In this document: piece after piece, positions 45,380-56,900 of the stretch | Layout of the letters: each line of letters starts with the position of its first letter | How positions within the stretch are numbered: the first letter of the stretch is position 1 | From: Diploscapter coronatus | Taxonomy: Eukaryota; Nematoda; Chromadorea; Rhabditida; Rhabditidae | Assembly (NCBI GenBank): GCA_964036155.1 | Contig: OZ038423.1 | Location: forward strand, 26,923,249-26,987,248 | DNA: 64,000 nt | Reading direction: 5' to 3' | Position numbers and translations under genes: made by a program | Notes under the pieces: model-generated | What the model saw: the letters and a program-made list of their open reading frames with translations, nothing else | What the model was told of the DNA's origin: nothing | Database searches by the model: none

Positions 45380-48300
45380 TCAGTAGACGATTCGATCGTC
45401 GAGCAATTTCAAGGCTTCCGCCTCGCCCATCGCTTCTAGAGCCGCATAGACTCGGGAAATGTTCGCATCGGGTAATTGCTGCAGAAATTTGGTGGTCCTT
45501 CTCTCAAAGCCATGGATTTTTAACCAACCTCAAATTGGTCCAGGAATATCATCGTGGCACTGCTGTCATCGCTAGTGCAGATTGATATCAGCTCGATCAT
45601 ATGGTCGCAAGCCAACTCCTAAATTGTCATCGGTTCTCAAATGATCAATAATTATCGTACTTGAGCCAATTTCTTCCACTTCTCTCCCTCATCTAGTAGT
45701 TTCGAGATCCTGAGTCGAGTCAGATAGTCCAGGTTTGAAATGTCGTCTTTGTTAAATTTCGTAACGCCTCGAGCTTTCGTCCGTACTCGACTTGGCCCGG
45801 CAGAACTCGTCGATGGAATATTCGAATCGTCGAAATGCCCAAGTTCCAGATTTTCATCGTCTGGAAAAACGAGAATTCAAAGAATCCGACGATTTTGTTT
45901 ACCATCGTCATCAAGTTGGTCTCCTGGGTTTCGAACGATGACGTTCCCTAGCTCATCGTCATCTGGATTAGCTGGATTCGATCTTCCAAATAAAGGAGTT
46001 CGACTCGTGGCTAGATCCGTCGGCGTGCAATGCGCTGTTTGTTTGGGGGAAAATTGGACTCTATAATTTTCATCTTCCAAAGGAAGTCTTCATCCAACTA
46101 ACCTTTCGCCGTTTATGATGCTCTGTACCCGTGACTCGTCAGAGTCGGAAAGTGAAACGTCCTGAATTTTTTTAAGTTTCAAGAAACCTTAGTGATTTTG
46201 GTGAACTTTGCAATTTTTCTTATGTGGATCGGCCCCATTGTCCAATAACATGCTCATTATTGCGTAATTCGCGGTTTTACTCGACGTCAAAAGCGGCGTC
46301 TCGCCTTCAGAATCTTCGACATTCGCTTCGGCGCCTTTCTGGAATTTCATTATTTACTTGACAAATCAATTGTTTGATCCTCAAGAAATCCTGATCCCAC
46401 ACACGTGTATGTCAACACGTGGTAATTCTAGCCTACGCGTTAGAAGAACGAAAACAAACAAAAGCTCGTTTCCACTTGAAGATAGCAGGTATTTTTGCTA
46501 ACTTCGAGAAAATCCACAGAAAAGTAGGAATGAATTTTCTTACTTGCAATAAAAATTGCACGATCTCGGTGTCGTTCATGATAACCGCATGAAGCAGTGC
46601 CGTCTTTCCTTGGGCGTCTTTCTGCTCCAGAGGAGCGCCAGCTTCAAGTAGCATTTCAATAAGTCCAAGTTTTAGCCTGGAATATCAACTGTTCGTATTC
46701 GAAAAAAATTAAAGATTTTTTACCTTTTCACAGAAACATGCAAGGCGCTCATGCCTTCTTCATTGGCTTCTCCCAAGTTCAAATTCAAGTCACTGGCTCT
46801 TTCCAGGAGCTCTTTGTAAATCGCCTCATTGTAGGCGTCAGCCAGGTAATGTAAGGACTGAAAACGCCCAAGTTGCACGAAAAGGTAAATTTAAATTCAC
46901 AGTATTTCCATGTTTGTCGGTGATGTTAGCATCCGCTTGATTGCTCATCAGATAGTGGACGCTATCTGGGTCTCCTGCTCGAATAGCGCAGTGCAACGCG
47001 GTTTGACCTCGTTCATTTTGGATGTTTACAACGGTCGCTGAATCAGTAGGTTCAACTTTCTCAATAGTGGAAAGCGTAATACTTTTCTCAAGTCCTGCAC
47101 TATTATTTCAACAAACTGTGAGCAAAAGTTTCATTCACTCTGCTCAATAAATTTTTAATGAAATGTGATCGTTCATTTTAGCAGAGTGTGGTAGACTTTA
47201 CTTTTCTCGTTCATCAATAAACCTCTGGTGTTGAAATCGCTGACCTTTATTTTGTTGAGGAACAGCTGACAGAAAGGTTTTCAATGCGTAGCTCTGCGAG
47301 TTGCGCGCCGCGACGTGCAACACTCTGCAAGGCATCAAGTTGCATCCCTGTCATTTATTTAGTAAACAAGCTGAGCGGATATCGATTTTGATGAGTCACT
47401 TGAGAAACTTCGAAAATCTCCAAAGATCTTTGACGGATGCATCGAAAATCGATAACACTCTATCATGTTTTGACGATGAAAGATCAAAATTTTACGTACG
47501 TATTTCCCTCGTGGTCTTGATGAGGAATCAGAGCGGCTAAAGGCGCAACAAGGGCCAGAGTATCGCCTCCACTCGCGAACTCCATCAAATTATCGACGCA
47601 CACCTCGGGCGAAGGCAAAGTTCTAGTTTTCAGAATCAATGAAATTTCCGAGTTTTTGTCAACTCACTTGATTTTATACATAAAAGGTAGACAAATCACA
47701 TTCGATCCGGAAGCGAAGCATAGGGAAAGCGGAGTGCTCGAATTCAACGATAGGTTTGGCACTGTGAAAGTCACCAGCTAAAAATTATAAGATTTTCAAG
47801 AAAATGAAGAGTAAAACTTATAATACCTTATCCCTCACTCGAAGCTCATCGACATGGATAGTTTCTCCATTGTCTCGAGTCAAGCTGACTTTTAGATTAG
47901 AGTTAGCGCATCCGTCTGAAATTAATCCATGATCTTATGATGATCGGTGATAAGTCTTGTGGACCAGCAAGAACAGCCCAAATTCGGTCTCCGCCGAATC
48001 CACTTTCGGTTGATAGGTCCTCTACGAGCATCGCTGGCGAAGGCGATCCTCCATTTATGACTCCATTCGTGATGACCTAAAATAGACGGAATATCATTAG
48101 AGCTGGTCAAGGAAAAATCAGAAATTTTCACACTGCGACACAATTTTAGGAAATACCTGTTAAATTCTCATACTCTCACAAGTTTATCAGAAAGACGAGT
48201 GAAAATTTTTGAAATCTCTTCGATCGCAAAACCTCCATGAATTATCGAGCTACGTGGGGTGAAACCCTTATCATTCACCTATCACACTCTTTCGATAAAC

Positions 48301-48390
48301 TGGTTCAAAAATAACCTGCTTCTCGTGGGGCTGCTGCACCGATTTCGCAACAACCACCGGCGGCTGATCGAATTGAGGGCCGTCGGACAT
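45380..48390 (-). CDS. TIG/IPT - ankyrin repeats - death domain protein (NF-kB precursor-like, no RHD-N)
   Basis: Fifteen exons join in frame to 595 residues. After MSDGPQFDQPP, a TIG/IPT domain occupies about residues 35-130, with AMLVEDLSTESGFGGDRIWA and then VSLTRDNGETI, as in the second half of a Rel homology region. Ankyrin repeats follow (about 145-394): NERGQTALHCAIRAGDPDSV, DKHGNTSLHYLAD, NEEGMSALHVSVK, DAQGKTALLHAVIMNDTEIV and DSEGETPLLTSSKTANYAIM. An acidic linker precedes a death domain (about 515-590) with EKWKKLAQELACDHMIEL and ISRVYAALEAMGEAEALKLL. The order matches NF-kB p105/p100/Relish, but the DNA-binding N-terminal Rel domain is absent and was not found in 2.2 kb upstream. 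The ATG lies seven bases behind a TTTCAG acceptor. A cytoplasmic signalling or inhibitor role is inferred. Confidence 0.8.
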
Positions 48391-50599
48391 CACAAATCTG
48401 AAACGTGAGCCCATCTAGTCACGAACAAATATTGCATGGATTTGAAAATAGCGGTATAAAGCCCTAGTGGGAAAAATTTTCACGAAAAGGATATGATTTT
48501 CAGAGTTTCTAATTAACGCAGTCCCATAGTTTTCTAGATTCTCAATAAATGAATATTTTGAGACAGGATAATAATAAAATATTACAGATAGAATTCTGAA
48601 GATACGCAAAGACTAATCACAAACATGTTGCATGATTAGAATATTGGAAGAAATTAAAGTTTATCTCACAATGCAGGAAATTTTTTAGAGAAAGTACGTG
48701 GAAACAGATAAATTTTAAACAATGGCCAAATCAAATTTATAAAATCGATTTTTGAATTCTCAAGAAATTTGATAAGATATAGGAATGCGGAGAGGGATAA
48801 AAATAAAGATAAACGAACAAGAGGTCTCGCTGCAAAGCTGTGCACAGCTCAATATATCCGCGGCATGAGCATTATTGACAATTCTCTCTAGGCGAATAGA
48901 GGGAGGCGCTGAGAAAACGACGAAGCGATTGCGAAAACTCGGAGCCTCAATTGATCGAACGGGGCAGAGGACGTTGTGTAATGCAGATGAAATCACCCAA
49001 GCGATCTGAGGCGCCAAATAAAAACCCCGAATCATATGATAAGGGATAGTATTAGAAAATAGGTCAGGGTAATGAAAATTTTAAATCCGGATGAAGTCAC
49101 ACTACATTTCTTCATATCTTTATCACTCTATTTAACCTGAACCCCAGAGCTCCCAATAAAAGCTCGCCATTTGACTGATCATATGATGAGAGATAGGTGA
49201 AGAAAACAAATTGAGATAATGGAAATCCAAATCGAAGTTAAGCCGGTCCTCGTTAAATGATAAGGAATATCAAAAGCAGACAGGCCGGAATAAACAATCC
49301 AAATTTGCTTCTCCTTCAAAATTTATACTTTTATTTGATCTTCTTCGTCGTTCTTATCATTTGGCTTGACTTGATTTAACGAAAAGTTCAAATCGGAAGT
49401 GTTTCGCAATGTAGATCAATGAAAAACGGAAAAATGGAATAAATTTACAAAGTGGGACACAATGGGAACAACTGGGAGCAATTGAGAATAAAAATTGGGG
49501 AAAATGGAAAACCTCGTCGAAAATATCGATGATCTTGCAATTTATCGGTGGTTTCATTTCTGTTCTCGGGCCCTATCTGACACATGTTTGCACACGGCTT
49601 GTTGCGTTTAGTCCCAAAACTTAGACAAAAACGCGGAAACTCGCACAAAATCAGCTGATCGAACTGAGTTTTAGCTTGTCCCAGGGAATGATGAGAGGAA
49701 AAATAACAATTTTTTAAAGATAGGGAAATGTTGACTATTTTTTCAAATGTGACTACGCTTCACATAATCACTGCTAATTATCCTTAATTACCCAGTTATA
49801 TTACCTCTACTAAATAATTATGTAGTCACCCTTTTTTAAATTTCAAACTTAATTCAGAAATCATCAGTACAAACAGTAAACTATCTTTGAATTCTAATTT
49901 CCATTTCAGGAGTAGCGAAGACAAGGAACGAGCGAAGGAGCTGCGTTAGTGAGTGCTGAGCGAGGTCCTTGGCAAGCCAGAGTTTCATTTGAAATCTATT
50001 TTTAATTTCAATTTGTTAAAAATAAATGCCAGAATAGATTGTGTTTGTAGGAAATTTTGTAAGAAATTGAAGGGATTTTATCTGATTTACTAATTTGTAA
50101 TCATTTCGTTGAAAATTTTCATGCAACTGAAATATAAATTATTGGACATTCGTCTGTTAAATATTTTGAATTAAATCCTATTTTTGATTCTATCATTGAC
50201 AGAAATTTTATATTTATACTTCCTTGTTTTTAAAAATAGAGTAATTTCAATTTACTTATGACTCTTAAACCAATTTAACATAAATTTAGTTTTCATTCAG
50301 CTGAATTATAAATAAAGATAGTAGATATCACTGAAACTCTAACAACCAGCCAAAGGCTGGCACTAGAGCGACGAGCGAGCGGGCGCGAAGCGAGAAAGTT
50401 CTAGACATTGATATTGACGTAATAATTGGTAATTTAGCAGACCCTGAAAGCAGCTATTTGTAATTTGTACTCGACAACTCAAATCGATATCATCGAGACA
50501 GCTAAGTTCAGTGAGTTATCAATAAAAGTCACTCTACTCTATCAATACCATCTTATCGCCGTTTTTCTATCAAGTTATTTCCGCAAATAATTTAGGAAC
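48391..50599. other. Divergent intergenic region between the TIG-ankyrin-death gene and the orphan gene
   Basis: No coding exon is recognised on either strand, and I found no Rel-homology motif. Two GC-richer islands stand out: about 49920-49975, rich in GAGCGA-type words, and about 50345-50400, which opens with the perfect hairpin CCAGCCAAAGGCTGG and continues with GACGAGCGAGCGGGCGCG. The flanks are AT-rich. Promoters of both neighbours probably lie here. Confidence 0.45.
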
Positions 50600-53500
50600 A
50601 TGTTATTGAAGCTATTTCCATTATTACTAATTAATCAACCTCAACTCATCGTAAAGAACAAACAAGATAGTATTAGCGATTTAGCTGAAGGTAAGTAAAG
50701 ATTTTCGTTCCTCCAGTATTAACTAATAAAAAACGGAATAGCTTATCACGAGTTTCATAGGTCAACAATGCTCATTTGTAATTATCGGAATTTGCAGATA
50801 ACTCATAACTTCAAAATGAAACTCTTATAATTTAGGAATGATAAACAACCTCAGTTATCACAAAATATTTCAGACATTTCTGCTGACTTTATCAAGACTA
50901 GTATTTCAAGCGATATTCTGGTCAAATTTAAGGATAATATCAGGAGGGTAAATGACAGTTCTCTGATTGATATTTACCTAATTCAATATAACAACTATTG
51001 AAAATTTGAGAATAGTAAGACTTTTATAACAAGACTTCGAAGTAATACAACTGTTTCTTTCCCAGTAAAATTTACTCTCCACCTCCTTCAATAGTATCTA
51101 GATCTGGTTATTTCCGAATTGCTAAATTTAAGAAAGTTTCAGATATTCTGGATCTCATCGAATATAACGTCGACCGATGAACAGAAATTGCGTGATATCA
51201 AAGATCTGATGATTCCGATAATCAAAAAGGACTATGAACATGTGAATAATAAAGCGCCAAACGATCAGCTATGTGATCAGCTATGGAAAGAGCACGAGCT
51301 TAAATTCATAGAACAATTCGAGCGCAATATGCGGTGGTCTTTTAGGTAAATAATTCAGAAAAATTATATACTCGAATTAATGAAAAATTAAAATTTCTAG
51401 ATTTTGTGCAAAATGAAAGTAACAATGGAGAATTATCATATAATAATTTACCATACTTTCGTGTTTTATTTAGCGAAATTTTGATGTTACAATATTACGA
51501 ATTTTCATTGATTTATAAATGAACTTATTTTAGGCTATTGAAGCCAGACGTGCCGAAAGAAGTGAGATATCTCGAGCATGAAATTAGGAGGTTGAAAGTT
51601 AAATCCGACTTGTATGGACGATCTAATAAGAATCGAGTTGTAAATATGCTGAAAGAGGCGATGAACAAATATTCGGGGGCTATTATCACGAAATACACAG
51701 AGCTGAGGAATGAATCACTTGGAAGGAAGACGACATTGATAGCGACTGAAAAGCCGAAATCGACTGAAAACGTAAAAGAAAATAATAAGGTATAGCCAAA
51801 TTTGAAATCGAGCCTTAATAAATTGATAATTTTAGAGTCTTCCCACTTCTAACAAACAGCTCATCTATCGGGATAAGTTACTAGAAAGTTAGTAACGACA
51901 GAAATATGTTCAATAAATTTTGATTTAGACTGGGCCGAGAATTTCTACGACGAAAATGACGAGCAAACTCCTGCTAAAGTTGACTATTGGAATCGGCAAT
52001 TCTACATTCTCTATGTCGAGGAGAAATCAGATGCAGAGAAATTAAAAGCACTCAAGAAGGTCTTCTTCGAAGGAACAAGAGCGAATTCCGATGAATTATA
52101 TCTGAGTGACGAGGATTTAGAAGTTAAATGGGTTAGTCAGATATTGCATTTCTCGACTATATCATTTTGAGTCAGTTTAAAAACTAGCCCAGTAGTTCTC
52201 TAAAAACAAAGTGAAATAAATGAGACGAATAGGATAAGATCTTTCTATAATATTTTGCATGGTGGCTACATAAAAAAAAAACTTCTCTAAATTGCAATAT
52301 TTTGTAAGGATTCCCATGAAAATTATTGTCTAATTCAGAAGAACGTTGTCGAAGATAAACTGGATGACATAAGATATGTGAACGACAAATTGAAGCGATT
52401 CAGAAAGACGGGGTTGCCTAAACGAGTAAGAAAAGATGGTTTAGATATGAGATAAAATAGCTATTCTAACTCTTAGGTACGCCAATTGAATAAAGATCTA
52501 ATGAAAGTGCGATTTTCGCGACAATTTTATGAGCACAACAAAGAAGATGCGATCAAAATGATCAAAAATGCTGCCAAGCCGTACAGTGACCAAGAATTAA
52601 TGTGGTGGGAAGCGACTTTTGAAAATAGTTATGTAAGCATAAGTCAGGAATGTATTTGGACCAAATGATGATCATTTTAATGAATCCCATTACCTTCAAT
52701 TTTAGTATACAGACAATGAGACTCCCTATGGTAAACGAATGCTAATTATTCAAGGTGAAATATAATTGTTTAGTTTCTAAATATTTTAAAATATTAACGA
52801 ATTTAGAGAACACTCGAATCTATCACGATCGTTATGCAACTTGGACTCCAAAGCTTTCAAAGTTGATCAATAAGGTGAATTCTTTCTGATTCCATGAGAA
52901 TTTGTGATAGACACGTTTTTCTTTGAAATTTACTCTTTTCATTGAGTTTGAGGGCTTGAAAAATTATGTTACTTATTTTTGCTTTCATCTTTAAGAATAA
53001 TTCCGATCCACCTTAACAAAGTTCTAATTATAGTGGATGAAAAATTAAAGAAAAAATCTTTTTCAGTTGCGAAAACTCGAATGCGATCAGAGCAAAACTG
53101 TAGAACAAAGAATGGTCGAGCTGAAACTGGTGAATATCGAAGCGCATGAAGCTTTGAATAAACGAGAAGAAACACCAGAAGAAGCGGACAAATATTGGGT
53201 TTCTATAATATTCGAAAATTCTTTATCAAAATATCTATTTCAGGAAGAAGAAAAGCAGCGCTGGAGAGAAGAAGTCGAGAAGTGTGATCAAGAAGTGAAG
53301 AAATTCAAAGAAGCTGGTCCACGAGTAAGTTATTTGTGATAATACCTTCCAAAAAAGTCTAATATTCTGGAATCTGACATTTGACAAATTCGAATTCGAA
53401 TTGATTTTCTAAATATCTCGAAAGAGTCATTATTTTCAAGAATAAAATCACTTTTAGTTTATGCAATTTATTTTGGCCTTTTGTATTCCACACCCACTTT

Positions 53501-53726
53501 GAGAAGATAGTGGGGGGGAGGTAGAGAAAATGAAAATTTAGTATGGAATACAGGAGGCCATTTATTTTTTTAGGTAAATCAACTTTACCAGGATATCAAA
53601 AATCTATGTTTGAGTGATGCATTCTTCCGAGCGGAGTACAACAAAAAAATATCAATGCATATCAAAGTAGCAGCGAAATACACTGATGAAGAGGTTATCA
53701 ATTTCTGGGAAACATCTCAGCAATAA
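50600..53726 (+). CDS. Orphan protein of three tandem ~150-residue helical modules
   Basis: Thirteen exons join in frame to 534 residues: 50600-50690, 50874-50947, 51143-51345, 51534-51789, 51836-51887, 51929-52131, 52339-52425, 52477-52632, 52706-52754, 52807-52874, 53067-53198, 53244-53324 and 53574-53726. A short hydrophobic N-terminus (LLKLFPLLLI) may be a signal peptide. The rest is charged and predicted helical, with no family I recognise. Each module ends alike: VPKEVRYLEHEIRRL...KEAMNKYSGAIITKYTE, then LPKRVRQLNKDLMKV...KNAAKPYSDQELMWWE, then GPRVNQLYQDIKNL...KVAAKYTDEEVINFWE. Modules 2 and 3 also share an acidic TP start (NDEQTPAKVDYW and DNETPYGKR). The ATG lies three bases behind a TTTAG acceptor. 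A nematode-specific secreted protein is my best guess; function is unknown. Confidence 0.8.
53474..53560. repeat. Short hairpin repeat in the last intron of the orphan gene
   Basis: TGGCCTTTTGTATTCCACAC at the left and GTATGGAATACAGGAGGCCA at the right pair as inverted arms with about 17 of 20 matches. They enclose a G-rich loop. The size and location resemble a tiny MITE remnant. Confidence 0.6.
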
Positions 53727-53922
53727 TGTATTTGTGTTCAATTTAATAGGTTGCATAATGAAATTTGCTTATTTCAAATACTCACCATGATTTACTTATC
53801 TTCTTGGTAGATAAATTTTTAGTTAATTATCCTCAAAACAGGAAAAGTAGCATTAGAAGTGCAAGTGTTAAAATCGTGAGTTGCTAACTATTTTCAAGCA
53901 TCCATTCAAAAATCTTTGAATG

Positions 53923-53928
53923 TTTATT
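53923..53928 (-). terminator. Candidate poly(A) signal of the 5-oxoprolinase gene
   Basis: TTTATT on the + strand is AATAAA on the minus strand, about 70 bases past the 5-oxoprolinase stop. It sits in the short gap between two converging genes. Confidence 0.55.
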
Positions 53929-53998
53929 TCTGGAAGTTTCATGTGTTTAGATTCTTGAAATCTCTATCGGTTTTCGATCTTCTCGAATTTTTAGCTTA

Positions 53999-56900
53999 TT
54001 ATTCTGGAGTACCCCATCCACCTGCACCAGGTGTCTTCACTTCCAAAGTGTCCTAGAATTTACTTGAAGCTTTTTGTTTCTAGAAGTTTCAGAATTAGCG
54101 GAAAATCTTAGAAAAACCCCAAATGAGGAATTTCTAATTCTAAAATTTTCTGAAAAACCAAGCTTACCCCTGGCTCGACTTGTAGTGTAATTTTGGCACC
54201 CAAACTCATCGTTTTGTCTTTGCGGTGCAGCAAATTTTGACCTCGTTTTCCAGGCCAACCTCCGGTCAAACCGTAGGGCGCAATCGCTCTGAAGTTAGAT
54301 TCTTTTACCTTCTGAAAAACAATCCAGTTTTAATGATTTTAATTGCCCCAGGTTTTATAATTTGCTTATCTTATTTTTACAAATTTGATTTTTTTTTTCA
54401 AAAACTACCTCCTTTCCGTGAGCAGAGACAACGATAAGGCCCTTCGGAATTGAATGCTTCGGATCACGCCGTTGCCTGAAGTCTTATTTTGTAAAACGTC
54501 TTTTTTGTTATCTTTACCTCCTTTCCACTTCCCTGCACCTCCCGATCCTGGTCTGACTCGAAATTCGCGTAGGATGACTGGATATCTAAAAATTTTACTA
54601 TTTTCTTAAAAAAACTCGATTTCTAAAAGAAGTTTCAGCAGAAAAAAAGACATCTTGAAAGGTATACCTTTCTTCGAATGGTAAAAGACAAAAATTTTTG
54701 TAAAAATATATTTTAAAAATTTACCGGCTTTCGAAAATCTCGGGATCGGTGATCCTGGTATTGGTCATGTGGGTGTGAATCGCATCTCTGCCATTCCATC
54801 CATTGCCCGCCCCTGAGCCCCCAGCGATCGTCTCGTAGTAGCCCATCGACTCGTCGCCGAACGTCACATTGTTCATACAGCCTGAAAATTTAAATTTGTG
54901 CTATTCTTGCTTTTTCACAATGATCATTTTTAAATTTCGAGGTTTGAGTTCGGTCCATTAAAAATTCAAAGATTGGATCTGTTTTTTATAGAAAAATTGA
55001 ACCATAATAAAAATGAAATTTTCAACAAAAAAAGTAAACCAATTACAAGCCTGTCCTTACAAAATAGCTCGTGAAGCATATTTGAATCAATGAATGAATC
55101 TTTCTAAATCTTAACTCACCTGGCTATCTTTTCATGAAAATAATATTGGAATTTAGAAAGTAAAAAAAAATTGTTTAGGAAATCCGACCTTGACTCGCCG
55201 CGACAGCCCCGAAAGCCTTGAAGATGACGTCGCAGAGGCGTTGACTCGTCAGCACATTGCCACCCACCACAGCAGCGTCATCTGATGGAGAGAGGATCGT
55301 TCCGTGCGGGACGTGGATCTGCAAATTTTATTCTTTAGTTTTTTTGTTGTAAATTTAAGTTATTTTATTATTTTAATTTGATAATTTCTATAAAAAATAA
55401 TTTTTAAATGGTCACTCTTTTCATGAATATCTATTAGAAAATTTCATCTCGAAACATTTCCTTTCAAATAATCTAAAAATGTCCTTTTCCGAAAAATATT
55501 TAAAAAATGAAATTTTTCTTAATAGAATAAAAATGGAATTTGCTACTTTGATTGGCTCCAGGCACCCGCTGTTCAGTGGGATGTCTTTGTTGACGAGACA
55601 TCTCAAGCAGTAGATGATGGCCGACATCGTGATTGCCTTCGGGGCGTTGATCGAGGAAAACACTTCCGGGCCGGTGCCTGTGAAATCGAATGTGGCATTT
55701 TCCTGAAATTTACTTGATTTGAAAGCTGAGCATTTTGAATAAAGAAGAAATATTAAAGAATCCTTCTCTTCCAAAATTTTGAATTTTTAAATCACAAAAT
55801 TTAACAATTCTAGAAAAATGAATAAGAATTTTTGCCTTTGAAATGATGAGTTAAAAGATGAAATATGTACATTTTTTTTAAATAAAAAAAACAAACCTGC
55901 TCCACGTCGATGTCGATTTTCAGCTTTATATCTGTCCCGTCGTCCATGCAGTCGACAGCTTCCATTCGGCTCGACCCGGTCTCCTCCCTGATTTTTGTGC
56001 CGACCTAAAAATAGAATTTAAAAAATGTTTGAAGATAAAAATAAAAAAAAAAACCTCCTTGAGCATGGCTTTTACAGCATCTTCCGCGGTCGTTCGAATA
56101 TGCTGCATGTAAGCCTGAACGACTTCCAGGCTATACTCCTCGATCAGGTCACACACCAGGGAAATGCCCTGAAAAACTTGCATGTTTAAATTTTTTGTTA
56201 GAATTTTAGTTCAAATAAATTTAAAAAAGAACCTTATTATTCGCCGCGATTTGAGCCTTCAAATCGGAAATGTTGTCCGTGATGTTTCGGCTTCCGGAAC
56301 AGCCTGAAAAATAGAAAAATTTTAATTAGAAAAAAAGAAGATAAACCTTCGACTTCGCCCGGAGCCTTCAAGTGCCTGATCAGTTCTTCCTCCTGGAAGT
56401 TGCCTTGATCCACAAGTTTGAACGAGATGAACGCCGCGCCTTCCTGAAATTAAACAAATAATAAATTAGAAAAAATACAGATAAGATAAAAAAAAGTAAG
56501 AAAGAAAAAGGAAAAGACTAATTTTCGGAAAATGGTAAATTCTAAATGAACTTTATTTTACCCGAAATTACAGATATGAAAATCCAAGTATAGCTATTCA
56601 GAATTTTCAGAAAAATGACATAAGTTAACAGAAAATTAAAGGAAAATAAAAGTATAAAATAATAACCTGTATTAATTTAGTCGAATGCGGAGGCATGCTT
56701 CCCGGCACGAGTCCGCCGATGTCCGCATGATGACCTCGATTCGCAACGAAAAAGACGGGATGCTTGGAGTTTTTGATGAATACCTGAAAATAACAAACTT
56801 GAAAATTGATATCTTTCATAGTGGTATTTGTATTCTAAAAAAACTGGTAATAAAAAGAAGAAAACCGTTATTTTCAGAATAATCAAGTTTCTGTTCAGTT

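Noticed and set aside
49780..49810. TTAATTACCCAGTT, reminiscent of the SL1 leader
   Set aside because: It does not match the leader beyond a dozen bases, and the donor and Sm-site layout of an SL RNA gene is absent.
48400..50590. Search for a missing Rel-homology DNA-binding exon upstream of the TIG-ankyrin-death gene
   Set aside because: No frame on the minus strand shows the Rel recognition-loop pattern or comparable exons; the open frames there are short and unlike Rel.
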